From the NCBI GenBank assembly GCA_964425915.1, contig CAYROO010000011.1:1-64000 (forward strand): a stretch of 64,000 nt of DNA, written 5' to 3'. Position 1 is the stretch's first letter. Every line of letters starts with the position of its first letter. Below are positions 7,397 through 17,815 of this stretch, piece after piece. Position numbers and translations under genes: made by a program. Origin of the DNA: Polycyclovorans sp964425915 (GTDB lineage: Bacteria; Pseudomonadota; Gammaproteobacteria; Nevskiales; Nevskiaceae). The notes under the pieces are model-generated. The model ran no database searches. It saw only the letters and a program-made list of their open reading frames with translations, and had not been told where the DNA came from.

Positions 7397-10300
7397 TCAA
7401 TGAAAATCGCGCGACAGATGCGGCAGCCCGTGCACCCAGTGCGAGTAGTCATCCACGCCTTCGGCCAGCAGGTGGACGATACCCTGCTGACGTTGCAGCC
7501 GGCCACGCGCCACCAGCATCTGGCCGCCGACGATGGCCTGGCGGTCGCGGTTGATGAGATCCGGGCGGATGATGAGGTTGACGATGCCGGTCTCGTCTTC
7601 CAAGGTGAGAAACATCACGCCCTTGGCCGAGCCCGGCCGCTGGCGGAACATGGCCAGCCCCGCCACACGAATGCGCTGGCCGTCGGCCACCTTCGCCAGA
7701 TCGCCGTTGCGCCACACCCGCAGGCGGCTCAGCTGCGACCGCAGCAGCGCCACCGGATGGCGCCGCAGGGTAAGGCCCACGCTGCTGTAGTCGTGAATGA
7801 TGTCGGCGCCTTCGCTGGGCGCCGGCAAGCTGTGCTGGGTGGACTCCGCCGCCGGGGTCTGCAGCAGGTCGTCGGCGGGCTGCAGGCCCAGTACCGCCCA
7901 GCGCGCCTGATGGCGATGTCCGGCGAGGGCGGCGAGGGCATCGGCGCGCGCCAGTACATTGCGCTCGCGGGCATCCAGGCGCGCACGGCGCACCAGATCG
8001 TTGAGGCTGTCGAAGGGGCGCAGGGCACGCGCGGCGATCAGCCGTTGCGCGGCGGCTTCGTTGAAGCCGTCCACCTGCCGCAGCCCCAGGCGGATGGCGG
8101 GCTGGCCCTGGGCATCGGGTTGCAGATGGCTGTCCCATTCCGAGTGCTGCACATCCACCGGCTGCACGGTGACGCCCATGCGCTGGGCTTCGCGCACCAG
8201 CATGGAGGGCGGGTAGAAGCCCATCGGCTGGCTGTTGAGCAGGCCGCAGATGAAGGCGGCCGGGTGATGGCACTTGAGCCAGGCCGAGACATAGGCCAGC
8301 AGGGCAAAGCTGGCGGCGTGGCTTTCGGGAAAGCCATAGGCGCCGAAGCCGAGAATCTGCTGGTAGATCTGCTCGGCAAAAGCGGGGTCGTAGCCGCGTT
8401 CGGCCATGCCGGCCATCAGCTTGTCGCGAAAGTGCTGCAGCCCGCCCTTGCGTTTCCAGGCCGCCATGGAGCGCCGCACCTGGTCGGCCTCGCCGGGCGA
8501 GAACCCGCCGGCCACCATGGCGATCTGCATCACCTGCTCCTGAAAGATGGGGACGCCACTGGTGCGGCCCAGCACCTTGCGCAGGTCTTCGTGCGGGTAG
8601 GTTTCCGCTTCCAGCTTCTGCCGGCGCTTGAGAAAGGGATGCACCATGCCGCCCTGGATGGGGCCGGGCCGCACGATGGCCACCTGGATGGTGAGGTCGT
8701 AGAGCCTGCGTGGCTGCAACCGCGGCAGCATGTTCATCTGCGCGCGCGATTCCACCTGAAACACGCCCAGCGACTCGCCCCGGCAGAGCATGTCGTAGGT
8801 GGCGGGGTCTTCGCGGGGGATGTCCTGCACCGTCATCGCGGTGCCGTGAAAGCGCTGCAGGCTATCGAGGGTGCGGCGGATGGCGGTGAGCATGCCCAGC
8901 GCCAGCACGTCCACCTTGAGCAGCCCCAGGGATTCCAGATCGTCCTTGTCCCACTGGATGATGCTGCGCTCCGGCATGGCGGCGTTTTCGACCGGCACCA
9001 GGTCGGCGACGGCATGCTCGGCGATGATGAAGCCGCCCACGTGCTGGCTGAGGTGGCGCGGCAGGTCGATCAGCTCGCGTGCCATCAGCAACCAACGCTG
9101 CACGCGCGCGTCCTCCGGGTTGAGCCCCACGCCCTGCAGGTGCTGGCCCCAGTCCTCCGGCGCATCCCACCAGGCATGGGCCTTGGCGAGATGGTCGACG
9201 GCCTCCGGGGCAATGCCCAATGCCTTGCCGGCATCGCGCAGTGCCGAGCGCGGCCGCCAGTGGATCACCGTGGCTGCCAGTGCGGCGCGCTCGCGGCCGT
9301 ATTTGCGGTAGATGTACTGAATGACGTCTTCGCGGCGCTGGTGCTCGAAGTCAACGTCGATGTCGGGGGCCTCACCGCGCTCCACCGAGATGAAGCGCTC
9401 GAACAGCAGGTCGTGAAACTCCGGGTTCACCTCGGTGATGTGCAGGACGTAACACACCACCGAGTTGGCGGCGCTGCCGCGGCCCTGGCACAGGATGCCG
9501 CGGTCACGGGCCCAGCGCACCACATCCTCGACGGTGAGAAAGAAGGCCTCGAACTGCAGTTGCTCGATCAGCCGCAGTTCCTTTTCCAGGGTGCCGCGTA
9601 CCTTGTCCGGCATGCCCTGCGGCCAGCGCCGCTGCACACCGTCTTCGCACAGCGCGCGCAGCCAACTGATGGGGGTGTGTCCTTCGGGCACCAGCTCCGC
9701 CGGGTACTGGTAGCGCAGCGTGCCGAGGTCGAATTGGCAACGCTCGGCAATGGCGACGGACTCCCGCAACCAGGCGGCGGGGTAGAGCGCCTGCAGGGTG
9801 TCCAGTGGCCGCAGGTGACGCTCGTGGTTGGGGAACAAGCGCTGACCGCAGTCCGCCAGCGGAATGCCCAGGCGCAGGCTGGTGACCAGGTCCTGCAGCG
9901 GGCCGCGCTCGCGGCTGTGGTGGTGCACGTTGCCGGTGGCCACCAGGCGCAAGCCATGGCTACGGCCGAGCGCGCGGCACTGGGCCAGGTAGTCGCGGTC
10001 GCCCGGTTGCCGGTGGCGCGACACGGCCAGCCAGGCGGTGTCGAAGCGTGCCCGCAGCCAGGCCGCCTGGGCGGCATCCGGGCTGCGGCCCGGCACCCAC
10101 AGCACGGCGACGTCCGGCAGCGGCGGCAGGTCAGCGGCGGCGAGGTGGTAGTCGCCCTTGGGGCTGTCACGGCGGGCGCGGGTGATGAGATGGCTGATGG
10201 CGCGATAGCCGCTGAGGCTCTGCGCCAGCAGCACCAGCCGGGGGCCGTCGGCGAGCTGGATTTCGGTGCCGGTGATGTAGCAAAAGTCGGGATGCGCCTT

Positions 10301-10462
10301 GGCCACGTCCCAGCCCCGCACCACACCGGCCAGGGTGCATTCGTCGGTCAGCGCCAGGCCGCGATAACCCAGCGCCAGCGCGGTCTCCACCAGTTCCTTG
10401 GGCCGCGAGGCACCGCGCAAAAAACTGAAGGCGGACAGGCAGTGCAGCTCGGCGTAGCTCAT
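7397..10462 (-). CDS. dnaE2: error-prone DNA polymerase DnaE2 (ImuC)
   Basis: A 1021-residue C-family polymerase. The PHP domain occupies the first ~210 residues (LHCLSAFSFLRGAS). The palm carries GRGSAANSVV and the catalytic acidic motif PDIDVDF. Helix-hairpin-helix and OB-fold regions follow (IRVAGLAMFRQRPGSAKGVMF). It is clearly shorter than DnaE1 (~1150-1180 residues) and ends after the OB domain, as DnaE2 does. It performs translesion synthesis together with ImuA and ImuB, reaching the clamp through ImuB. I chose ATG 10462 because MSYAELHCLSAF is the conserved N-terminus and because it overlaps the imuB stop by 4 bases (ATGA); the frame is open further upstream but that would intrude deep into imuB. 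Confidence 0.95.
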   Translation of the reverse strand: MSYAELHCLSAFSFLRGASRPKELVETALALGYRGLALTDECTLAGVVRGWDVAKAHPDFCYITGTEIQLADGPRLVLLAQSLSGYRAISHLITRARRDSPKGDYHLAAADLPPLPDVAVLWVPGRSPDAAQAAWLRARFDTAWLAVSRHRQPGDRDYLAQCRALGRSHGLRLVATGNVHHHSRERGPLQDLVTSLRLGIPLADCGQRLFPNHERHLRPLDTLQALYPAAWLRESVAIAERCQFDLGTLRYQYPAELVPEGHTPISWLRALCEDGVQRRWPQGMPDKVRGTLEKELRLIEQLQFEAFFLTVEDVVRWARDRGILCQGRGSAANSVVCYVLHITEVNPEFHDLLFERFISVERGEAPDIDVDFEHQRREDVIQYIYRKYGRERAALAATVIHWRPRSALRDAGKALGIAPEAVDHLAKAHAWWDAPEDWGQHLQGVGLNPEDARVQRWLLMARELIDLPRHLSQHVGGFIIAEHAVADLVPVENAAMPERSIIQWDKDDLESLGLLKVDVLALGMLTAIRRTLDSLQRFHGTAMTVQDIPREDPATYDMLCRGESLGVFQVESRAQMNMLPRLQPRRLYDLTIQVAIVRPGPIQGGMVHPFLKRRQKLEAETYPHEDLRKVLGRTSGVPIFQEQVMQIAMVAGGFSPGEADQVRRSMAAWKRKGGLQHFRDKLMAGMAERGYDPAFAEQIYQQILGFGAYGFPESHAASFALLAYVSAWLKCHHPAAFICGLLNSQPMGFYPPSMLVREAQRMGVTVQPVDVQHSEWDSHLQPDAQGQPAIRLGLRQVDGFNEAAAQRLIAARALRPFDSLNDLVRRARLDARERNVLARADALAALAGHRHQARWAVLGLQPADDLLQTPAAESTQHSLPAPSEGADIIHDYSSVGLTLRRHPVALLRSQLSRLRVWRNGDLAKVADGQRIRVAGLAMFRQRPGSAKGVMFLTLEDETGIVNLIIRPDLINRDRQAIVGGQMLVARGRLQRQQGIVHLLAEGVDDYSHWVHGLPHLSRDFH

Positions 10463-11877
10463 CCGTCCAGCCCTTGCAGCCACCAGGCATCGCCCAGCGG
10501 GTCGCCGCTGCGGTCCTGCCACAGCCAGCAGCGGCGGCCGCGGGCATCGTCCAGCCAGTGGTAGTCGCGGCACTGCAGCGGCCCATCCCACCAGCCGCTG
10601 TCGATGCGCTCGCCAATGCCGGGCTGCGCCGGGGGATGCGCCAGCCGCTGGGGCTGCGGCAACCACCACAGCGGTCGCGGGACGGCGGGCGGGGCGGTGC
10701 CCTCACTGCCCGGCGGTGCCGGACGATGGGCCTGCTCCGGCAGCAACTGGTTGACGCACACCGGCGTCCACAGCTTGTGGCGCCCCAGCCGTGCCTGCAG
10801 GCGCTCCAGGGTGGCAGGCCAGTCCAGCGGGGTGGTGGCGCTGTCGAACAGGTCGGTTTGCTGGCGGTTGGGCGTGGTCCATTCGTCGGCCACCAGATCC
10901 AGCCCGCGCACCGGCGCCGGTGGTGGCGACTGCATCAGCTGTTCGCGCAGGGGGTCCAGCAGGCGCGGCAGCGCGCGGCTGGCGCTGAGCAGGCGCACTT
11001 CATAGTCGCAGCCGGGGCCCCAGGCCAGGCTCAGCCGCAGGCGCAGCCGGGTGAGGGCCTGATCGCGTGCGGTGAGAAACGCCACCAGTTCCTGCAGCAG
11101 GCGCCGCAGCGGAAACAGCAGCGGTTCGACGTGGGCGATCTCTTCCATCAGGGTCAGCCGCCGCTCGAATCGTTCGGCCGGCACCAGCGGCTCGAAGGGA
11201 TGCGGGGCCAGCCCGTAGAGGCGGTCCAGGTCGGTGAGCAGGGCGGCGCCGAAGCGGCGGCGCAGGTTGTCGCGGGGCAGGGCGCGCAGCTGTGCCAGCC
11301 GTTGCAGGCCGACTTCCTGCAGGGTGTCGAGACGGCTGCGCGGCCAGGGCAGTTGCGCCAGCGGCTGGGCATCCAGCCAGCCCGCCAAGGCTTCGGGGGT
11401 CAGCGGTGCGGCCAGACCGGCCTGGGCGCGCAAGGCCGCCGCCATGCGGGTGGGCGCGATGCCGCAGCGCAGTTGCAGATCCTGTGTGGCAAAGGCGTCC
11501 AGCAGGCGTTGGCGGATGGCTTCGGCGTGGCCGAACAGGCGCGCGCTGGCGCCGATCTCCACCCAGGTCCACCAGCGTGGTGCCTGCTGGCCGGCGGGGT
11601 CTTCGAAGCCGCCGGTCACCACCGGGCTGCCGACCCCGTAGGCCACCTGGGCGCGGCTGATCAGGGCGCGGGCTTCGGCAGCGGTATCGCGCGGCAGCGG
11701 CTGGCGGTCGGGTTCCCGCAGCTGGGCCAGCCGGTAGGGCATGCCGGCCTGTACGCTGCCGCTGTCACTGATGGCCCAGCGCTGGCTGCCGTGGGCGGCC
11801 CACACCCAGTGCGTGTCCGGCGACAGGCCCAGGGCCTCGACGGCCAGTTGTGGGTGATCCATACAGAGCCACAGCAT
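10459..11877 (-). CDS. imuB: ImuB, catalytically inactive Y-family polymerase-like mutasome hub
   Basis: A 472-residue Y-family relative. The usual metal-binding DxD motif at the N-terminus is degenerate (WLCMDHPQLAVEAL), as expected for ImuB, which acts as a scaffold rather than a polymerase. Fingers, thumb and little-finger regions are recognisable (CGIAPTRMAAALRAQAGL; LQEVGLQRLAQLRALPRD). A clamp-binding motif of the QxxLF type, QTDLFD, lies about 120 residues from the end. In known mutasomes ImuB recruits DnaE2 and ImuA to the beta clamp. It begins 7 bases after imuA and overlaps dnaE2 by 4 bases. Confidence 0.93.
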   Translation of the reverse strand: MLWLCMDHPQLAVEALGLSPDTHWVWAAHGSQRWAISDSGSVQAGMPYRLAQLREPDRQPLPRDTAAEARALISRAQVAYGVGSPVVTGGFEDPAGQQAPRWWTWVEIGASARLFGHAEAIRQRLLDAFATQDLQLRCGIAPTRMAAALRAQAGLAAPLTPEALAGWLDAQPLAQLPWPRSRLDTLQEVGLQRLAQLRALPRDNLRRRFGAALLTDLDRLYGLAPHPFEPLVPAERFERRLTLMEEIAHVEPLLFPLRRLLQELVAFLTARDQALTRLRLRLSLAWGPGCDYEVRLLSASRALPRLLDPLREQLMQSPPPAPVRGLDLVADEWTTPNRQQTDLFDSATTPLDWPATLERLQARLGRHKLWTPVCVNQLLPEQAHRPAPPGSEGTAPPAVPRPLWWLPQPQRLAHPPAQPGIGERIDSGWWDGPLQCRDYHWLDDARGRRCWLWQDRSGDPLGDAWWLQGLDG

Positions 11878-11884
11878 GACGGCC

Positions 11885-12493
11885 TCAATGCGGCAGCATC
11901 AGCCCGGTGTGGGCGCGACCGCCGCGCACCTTCAGCACGTCCACTTGCAAGGCCGAAGGGTGGCGCTGCACCCACAGCCGCAGTGCGGCGAGGCTGCCCG
12001 GCGCCTGCAGGCTGCCCTGGCGCAGCCACAGCATCGGCGCATCGGCGGACTCCGCCGCCAGCGACAGCCGCCGCAGGTCGGTGTCGTCCAGCCGCGGTCG
12101 CCACAGGCACACCGTGCCGGCGCCGGCCTGCAACAACTGCACGGCGGCCTCGACGCCGTCATCCCCCGCATCCACCACCACCAGCCGCGACAGCGCCACG
12201 CCCGCCTGCGCCCAGCCGGGGGCATAGGGCGTGAGCGGCGGCGACACCAACGCCAGCGGTCGCCCCGCCTGGCTCAGCCGTGCCAGCAGCGGCAGCACCA
12301 GCCGCAACTCACCCTGGCCGGGGGCGGCATGCAACACCTCGCTGACCGCCGCGCGCGGCCAGCCGCCGCCGGGCAACACCGCATCCAGTGCCGCAAAGCC
12401 GGTGGGCAGGGTGGCCACCCGCTGACGCGCCTGGCCGCGCCAGAGGCGGCCACTGTCCAGCAGCGGGTGCAGGGTGGCGGGTACCGCGCTCAC
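11885..12493 (-). CDS. imuA: ImuA, RecA-like mutasome accessory protein
   Basis: A 202-residue protein of the ImuA/SulA-like branch of the RecA fold. LPTGFAALDAVLPGGGWPRAAVSEVLH resembles the RecA/RadA core N-terminus, but the Walker A P-loop is not intact (APGQGELRL in its place), so ATP hydrolysis is doubtful. It works with ImuB and DnaE2 in damage-induced mutagenesis. The start is a GTG that overlaps the lexA stop (GTGA), showing that lexA and the mutasome genes are one transcript. Confidence 0.9.
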   Translation of the reverse strand: MSAVPATLHPLLDSGRLWRGQARQRVATLPTGFAALDAVLPGGGWPRAAVSEVLHAAPGQGELRLVLPLLARLSQAGRPLALVSPPLTPYAPGWAQAGVALSRLVVVDAGDDGVEAAVQLLQAGAGTVCLWRPRLDDTDLRRLSLAAESADAPMLWLRQGSLQAPGSLAALRLWVQRHPSALQVDVLKVRGGRAHTGLMLPH

Positions 12494-13116
12494 AGGCTGC
12501 GGGCCATGTCTCCGCTGCGGATCAGCCCCACCGCGCGGCCTTCGATGACCAGTTCCTGGCGGGTGAGATCCACCCGGATCGGCGCATAGGAAGCATTGGC
12601 CGGCAGCAGCTCGGCAATCTCGCCGCGCAGTCTCAGCCGTTTCACGGTGATCTCGTCCTCCACCCGGGCCACCACGATCTGGCCGTTGTCGGCATTGGGC
12701 GTGCGGTGCACCGCCAGCAGATCGCCATCGAGGATGCCGGCATCGCGCATGGAGTCCCCATGCACCCGCAGCAGAAAGTGGGCACGCGGCGAGAAGAAAC
12801 GCGGTTCGATGGGAATCCAGCGTTCGATGCCCGCATCCGACATGATCGGCTGCCCCGCCGCCACCCGCCCGACGATGGGCAGGCCATCATTGGCCGGCGG
12901 CTCATCGGCCAGCAGCCGAATGCCCCGTGCCGCGTTGGGCAGCAGCTCGATCGCCCCCTTGCGCGCCAGCGCCTTGAGGTGATCATCCGCCGCCGTGGGG
13001 GAGCGAAACCCGAAGCGCTGCATGATGTCCGCCCGCGTGGGCGGCGCCCCGCGATCCCGCAGGGTCTCGCGGATGAACTCGAGGATGTCGCGTTGACGGT
13101 CGGTGAGGGGGAGCAT
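12490..13116 (-). CDS. lexA: LexA repressor heading the mutasome operon
   Basis: A 208-residue SOS repressor/protease. The winged helix-turn-helix (residues 1-70) contains FGFRSPTAADDHLKALARKG, nearly the E. coli recognition helix. The self-cleavage bond is Ala87-Gly88 in GRVAAGQPIM, and the Ser-Lys dyad is Ser122 (HGDSMRDAG) and Lys159 (ITVKRL), each offset by 3 from E. coli numbering. I chose ATG 13116 (MLPLTDRQRD) with GGAG upstream; a start 15 bases earlier lacks support. Two CTGT-N8-ACAG-type boxes lie upstream, so it represses itself and imuAB-dnaE2 until RecA triggers cleavage. Mutasome operons in several proteobacteria carry a second lexA with a divergent box, whereas this one looks canonical. 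Confidence 0.95.
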   Translation of the reverse strand: MLPLTDRQRDILEFIRETLRDRGAPPTRADIMQRFGFRSPTAADDHLKALARKGAIELLPNAARGIRLLADEPPANDGLPIVGRVAAGQPIMSDAGIERWIPIEPRFFSPRAHFLLRVHGDSMRDAGILDGDLLAVHRTPNADNGQIVVARVEDEITVKRLRLRGEIAELLPANASYAPIRVDLTRQELVIEGRAVGLIRSGDMARSL

Positions 13117-13135
13117 GGGCGCGCACTCCAAAAGA

Positions 13136-13151
13136 CTGATAGTGCATACAG
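13136..13151 (-). promoter_or_regulatory. proximal SOS (LexA) box, one mismatch
   Basis: On the minus strand this reads CTGT-N8-TCAG, one base away from the CTGT-N8-ACAG consensus. It sits 19 bases upstream of the lexA start codon and its centre is 34 bases from the perfect distal box, about three helical turns. Confidence 0.75.
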
Positions 13152-13169
13152 TGCGCTGGCGTCAGGGAA

Positions 13170-13185
13170 CTGTCAATTCATACAG
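13170..13185 (-). promoter_or_regulatory. distal SOS (LexA) box, perfect CTGT-N8-ACAG
   Basis: The sequence is CTGT ATGAATTG ACAG on the minus strand, an exact match to the gammaproteobacterial LexA consensus. It also contains TTGACA (13171-13176 on the minus strand), which could be the -35 element of the lexA-imuA-imuB-dnaE2 promoter. The overlap would give direct steric repression. Confidence 0.8.
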
Positions 13186-13249
13186 GTGACACCAAACCAC
13201 GATGAATGATCGAAACCCCAATAAAACGTGGTCTGTCCCTGTTGCCCCG

Positions 13250-14881
13250 CTAGCGTAGACACGTCCCCACCGATTGCCCCGCAAACTCGGGGTCTGCCAC
13301 GGCGGTGGGGTTGTCGCGGCGGCGTACGCATTCACGGTGGCGGCGGGCATCCTGGAACACGTCCACGCCATCATCGTGGATCTCCCAGGCGCGTCGCATC
13401 TGGTCGGCGAAGGCGGCGCTGTTCTGCTGGTTCTGCTGCTGGCGTGCCTGCAGGCGCACCTGGGTGCAGCGGGGGCCACCCATGCGGCAGTACAGCTCGG
13501 CCTCGTAGGCATCCGCGGGACCACCCTGTTCGTGCACTTTGCGGATGACGGGGTTGCGGTTGAGGGTGGCTGTGCGTTCACGTTGGGCGGCAGCCTGCGC
13601 ATTCAGTTGTATCTGGCGTGCCTGTGATGCTTCCACCAGGCGGCGTGCATCGCTGGGGGTTTGCATCATGGTGACGGTTTGGGGTTCGCTGGTGAATACG
13701 TTGATCTTCTCCGCCTGAAGGTAGGACGTGGCGGCGGGCATCAGCAGCAGGTGAGTGTCGTCCAGCATGACCGCGTGCGGGGCGTCCTGTCCGTTGTTGA
13801 CGGACCAGGGGGGCAGCACCAGCGGGACGGGGTGCACGGGCAGGCCGGTGTCGAGCTGGAAGACCTGACCGTAGTAGCCGTCCCTGCCGGATCCGTCGCG
13901 CTTTCCATCGGTGCGCCACAGCGCCAATACGGTGTTGTCGGAGGTGATATGGCCCGTGATCTCGCGGGGGTTCTGGATGACCGATGGGCTGATTCTCAGC
14001 TGCAGCGGCACCTGGACCACCTTGTGAAACGGGCGGTCGATCTGGGCTGTGATTTGGTAGTGCGCTGCGCCCTGGGCGGGTGTGCTCACCCGCAGGATAT
14101 TGGGGCGGTTCGTCATCTGGACCGGTTGCGGTTGCCAGGCGCCCAGCTCAACCACGCCGTAGCGTGCGTCGCCTCTGGAGGTAAAGGTGGTGGTCATCAA
14201 CACGGCCTGCCCGTTGTCGGCGGCGAACAGGCCATTGAGGTGGTTGACGGTTTTTTGCGGCTTGCCTTGAAACAGCATGTCCAGCGATTTCTTTTCGCGC
14301 TTCCCGCCGACGGGTTGCAGGTAGATGCCCCTGACCCGTTCTTTCTTGTCGAGTTCGCCGAGCAGCAACTGATCTCCGTAGAAGGTGACGACGGTTCGGT
14401 CGTCGTAGCGGATCAGGTGACGGCCGTTGTCATACACATCCACGCAGCTGGCACCCGCCTCACCAAGCGAAAACGCCAGATAGCGGCCATCCGGGGAGAC
14501 GGAGAAGGGGAAGAACCCCGGATAAATCCTAATCACGCCCGAGGTGCGCGGGGTGGCGCCGGGAATGGGGGGCACGCGGTCGGCGGACTGTGCCAGCACA
14601 TGGCGCGGTGTCAGGGTGTCGCCATCCCAGACGATGATGCGGCCATCCGGTGCCGTGGTGCCGCGCAGCATGGAGGTGTAGTCCCAGCCGTTGGCGGTCA
14701 CCAACACCTTGCCCTGTCGCGACATCGAGAGGTGTTGTGGCCGACCCATGTGATGCACGCCCTGCGCGGGCGCGGGCGCCAGTTCGGCGGGCGGAGCCGT
14801 CTTGCAGTCGTTGGCCTGTGCCAGGGGGGTGAGCAGGGCAGAGAGCCCGGCCAGCGCGATCGCGATCCGTTGAAACGGCAT
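13250..14881 (-). CDS. secreted beta-propeller-like protein of unknown function
   Basis: A 543-residue exported protein I do not recognise as a named family. Residues 1-23 are a signal peptide ending QA-ND. The next ~370 residues contain repeated strand patterns with propeller-like phrases (GRIIVWDGDTL; FFPFSVSPDGRYLAFSLGE; NTVLALWRTDGK), suggesting a TolB/WD40-like fold. The last ~120 residues are helical and Gln/Arg-rich with several Cys (YCRMGGPRCTQV; RHRECVRRRDN), perhaps a disulfide-linked tail. The ATG follows AAGGAGAAACC, a strong ribosome site. It is monocistronic, convergent with nothing, and divergent from the ABC-F gene. Confidence 0.65.
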   Translation of the reverse strand: MPFQRIAIALAGLSALLTPLAQANDCKTAPPAELAPAPAQGVHHMGRPQHLSMSRQGKVLVTANGWDYTSMLRGTTAPDGRIIVWDGDTLTPRHVLAQSADRVPPIPGATPRTSGVIRIYPGFFPFSVSPDGRYLAFSLGEAGASCVDVYDNGRHLIRYDDRTVVTFYGDQLLLGELDKKERVRGIYLQPVGGKREKKSLDMLFQGKPQKTVNHLNGLFAADNGQAVLMTTTFTSRGDARYGVVELGAWQPQPVQMTNRPNILRVSTPAQGAAHYQITAQIDRPFHKVVQVPLQLRISPSVIQNPREITGHITSDNTVLALWRTDGKRDGSGRDGYYGQVFQLDTGLPVHPVPLVLPPWSVNNGQDAPHAVMLDDTHLLLMPAATSYLQAEKINVFTSEPQTVTMMQTPSDARRLVEASQARQIQLNAQAAAQRERTATLNRNPVIRKVHEQGGPADAYEAELYCRMGGPRCTQVRLQARQQQNQQNSAAFADQMRRAWEIHDDGVDVFQDARRHRECVRRRDNPTAVADPEFAGQSVGTCLR

Positions 14882-15034
14882 GGTTTCTCCTTCCTGTGTT
14901 GCAGGACGACACCGGGTTTTGGGTGAGTATCGACATCGCGTGCGCTAGGGCACATCCTCGTTACGGGGGGTGGGCTGTCAATCCCATTGAAACGACGAGA
15001 GTCAGCCTGCGCAAGCGCGTACACTCCGCGCCCC

Positions 15035-16657
<1,623 letters not shown>

Positions 16658-16777
16658 TGTCGGGTTGGCGCCACGGATAGGGCGCTCGGATGCGCTCATG
16701 CTCCGCGTACCGGGCTTGCATTTCAATGGCGGCGGCGTAGGGTCTGGTCTCTGCCCTGTGTTGCCCGCGCCTCACCC

Positions 16778-17095
16778 ATGAAGACCATCGCCCCAACCCC
16801 CGAACCGCCGTACTACGCGGTCATCTTCACCTCTCTGCGCACATCCGACGATCAGGGGTATGCCGATATGGCAGCACGGATGGAGGCGCTGGCCGCCCAG
16901 CAGCCGGGTTTCTTGGGTATCGAATCGGTACGCGAAGGCGTGGGTATCACCGTCTCATACTGGGACAGTCTGGCCGCCATTCGCGCCTGGAAGCAGCAGT
17001 CGGAGCACCTTCAGGCGCAGCGGCTTGGCCGCCGCAGCTGGTATGCGGATTTCAAGGTACGCATCGCCAGGGTTGAGCGTGACTATGGCATGTGA
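16778..17095 (+). CDS. antibiotic biosynthesis monooxygenase (ABM) family protein
   Basis: A 105-residue single-domain protein of the dimeric alpha/beta-barrel ABM superfamily: YYAVIFTSLRTSD at the first strand, MAARMEALAAQQPGFLGIESV for the first helix and second strand, and ITVSYWDSLAAIRAWKQQSEH next. Proteins of this kind handle small reactive compounds or act as heme-degrading or quinone monooxygenases, but many have no known reaction. The first residues carry a short Pro-rich extension. A small methyltransferase-like gene follows 33 bases later, which may indicate a shared transcript. Confidence 0.8.
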   Translation: MKTIAPTPEPPYYAVIFTSLRTSDDQGYADMAARMEALAAQQPGFLGIESVREGVGITVSYWDSLAAIRAWKQQSEHLQAQRLGRRSWYADFKVRIARVERDYGM

Positions 17096-17128
17096 AATGG
17101 CCATGCCAAGTCTGCCTGAGCGGCCGCA

Positions 17129-17815
17129 ATGAAGTTGAGTAGTGTGGTGCCCTGGGGCCGTTCGTTTGCCGAATATCAGGCCATGTTTGCGCTGTCTGCA
17201 GACGACCTTCAGGGGCGGATTCTGGGGTGCGGTGATGGTCCCGCCAGCTTCAACGCTGAAGCCACCCGCCTGGGCTATGAGGTGGTGTCCTGTGACCCGA
17301 TCTACCGATTCGACACGGCAGCCATCCGCGGCCGTATCGATGCGGTCTATCCCGAAATCATGAAGCAGATGCGTGAGGGGGCAGACCAGTACCTGTGGGA
17401 TGTGATGGGGAGTGTCGAGCGCCTGGGCGAGACCCGGATGCAATCGATGTCGCAATTCCTGGAGGACTTTGACGCAGGCCTTCGGAGCGGCCGGTATGTG
17501 CCGGCATCCTTGCCGTCGCTGCCGTTCGCAGATGCCTCCTTTGCCCTCGCGTTGTGCTCGCACTACCTGTTTCTCTACAGCGAGCATGTGGACTGCGCCA
17601 CGCACTTGGCGTCCATGCGCGAGTTGTGTCGAGTGGCCCAAGTGGTGCGGGTTTTTCCCGTGGTGGCTCTGAATGGGGCAGTGTCGCCGCATTTGGCAGC
17701 GGTGATGACAGCCTTGCGCGCAGAAGGGCTGTCCGCCGAGTTGCAGCCAGTGGCATACCGCTTTCAGCGTGGTGCAGATCAGATGCTGGTGGTGCGGGCC
17801 CAGGGATGCCGATGA
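17129..17815 (+). CDS. SAM-dependent methyltransferase-like protein
   Basis: A 228-residue Rossmann-like protein. RILGCGDGPASFNAEATRLGYEVVSCDPIY (residues ~31-60) corresponds to SAM motif I and the acidic beta2 end, although motif I reads CGDGPAS rather than the canonical GxGxG. LPFADASFALALCSHYLFLY near 132-151 matches the motif IV/post-IV region. The substrate is unknown. It may be a functional methyltransferase of a divergent group often annotated only as hypothetical. It overlaps the next gene by 4 bases (ATGA). Confidence 0.75.
   Translation: MKLSSVVPWGRSFAEYQAMFALSADDLQGRILGCGDGPASFNAEATRLGYEVVSCDPIYRFDTAAIRGRIDAVYPEIMKQMREGADQYLWDVMGSVERLGETRMQSMSQFLEDFDAGLRSGRYVPASLPSLPFADASFALALCSHYLFLYSEHVDCATHLASMRELCRVAQVVRVFPVVALNGAVSPHLAAVMTALRAEGLSAELQPVAYRFQRGADQMLVVRAQGCR

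Noticed and set aside
7316..10564. A 1082-codon open frame on the plus strand opposite dnaE2
   Set aside because: It is a GC-rich mirror of dnaE2: rich in His, Gln, Arg, Gly and Val without any domain, while the minus strand carries a full polymerase.
10474..12589. Long plus-strand frames opposite imuB, imuA and lexA
   Set aside because: Low-complexity Gln/Arg/Ala products with no motifs; the minus strand holds three recognised genes.
13661..14926. A 421-codon plus-strand frame
   Set aside because: Antisense shadow of the secreted propeller-like protein, which has a signal peptide and a strong ribosome site.
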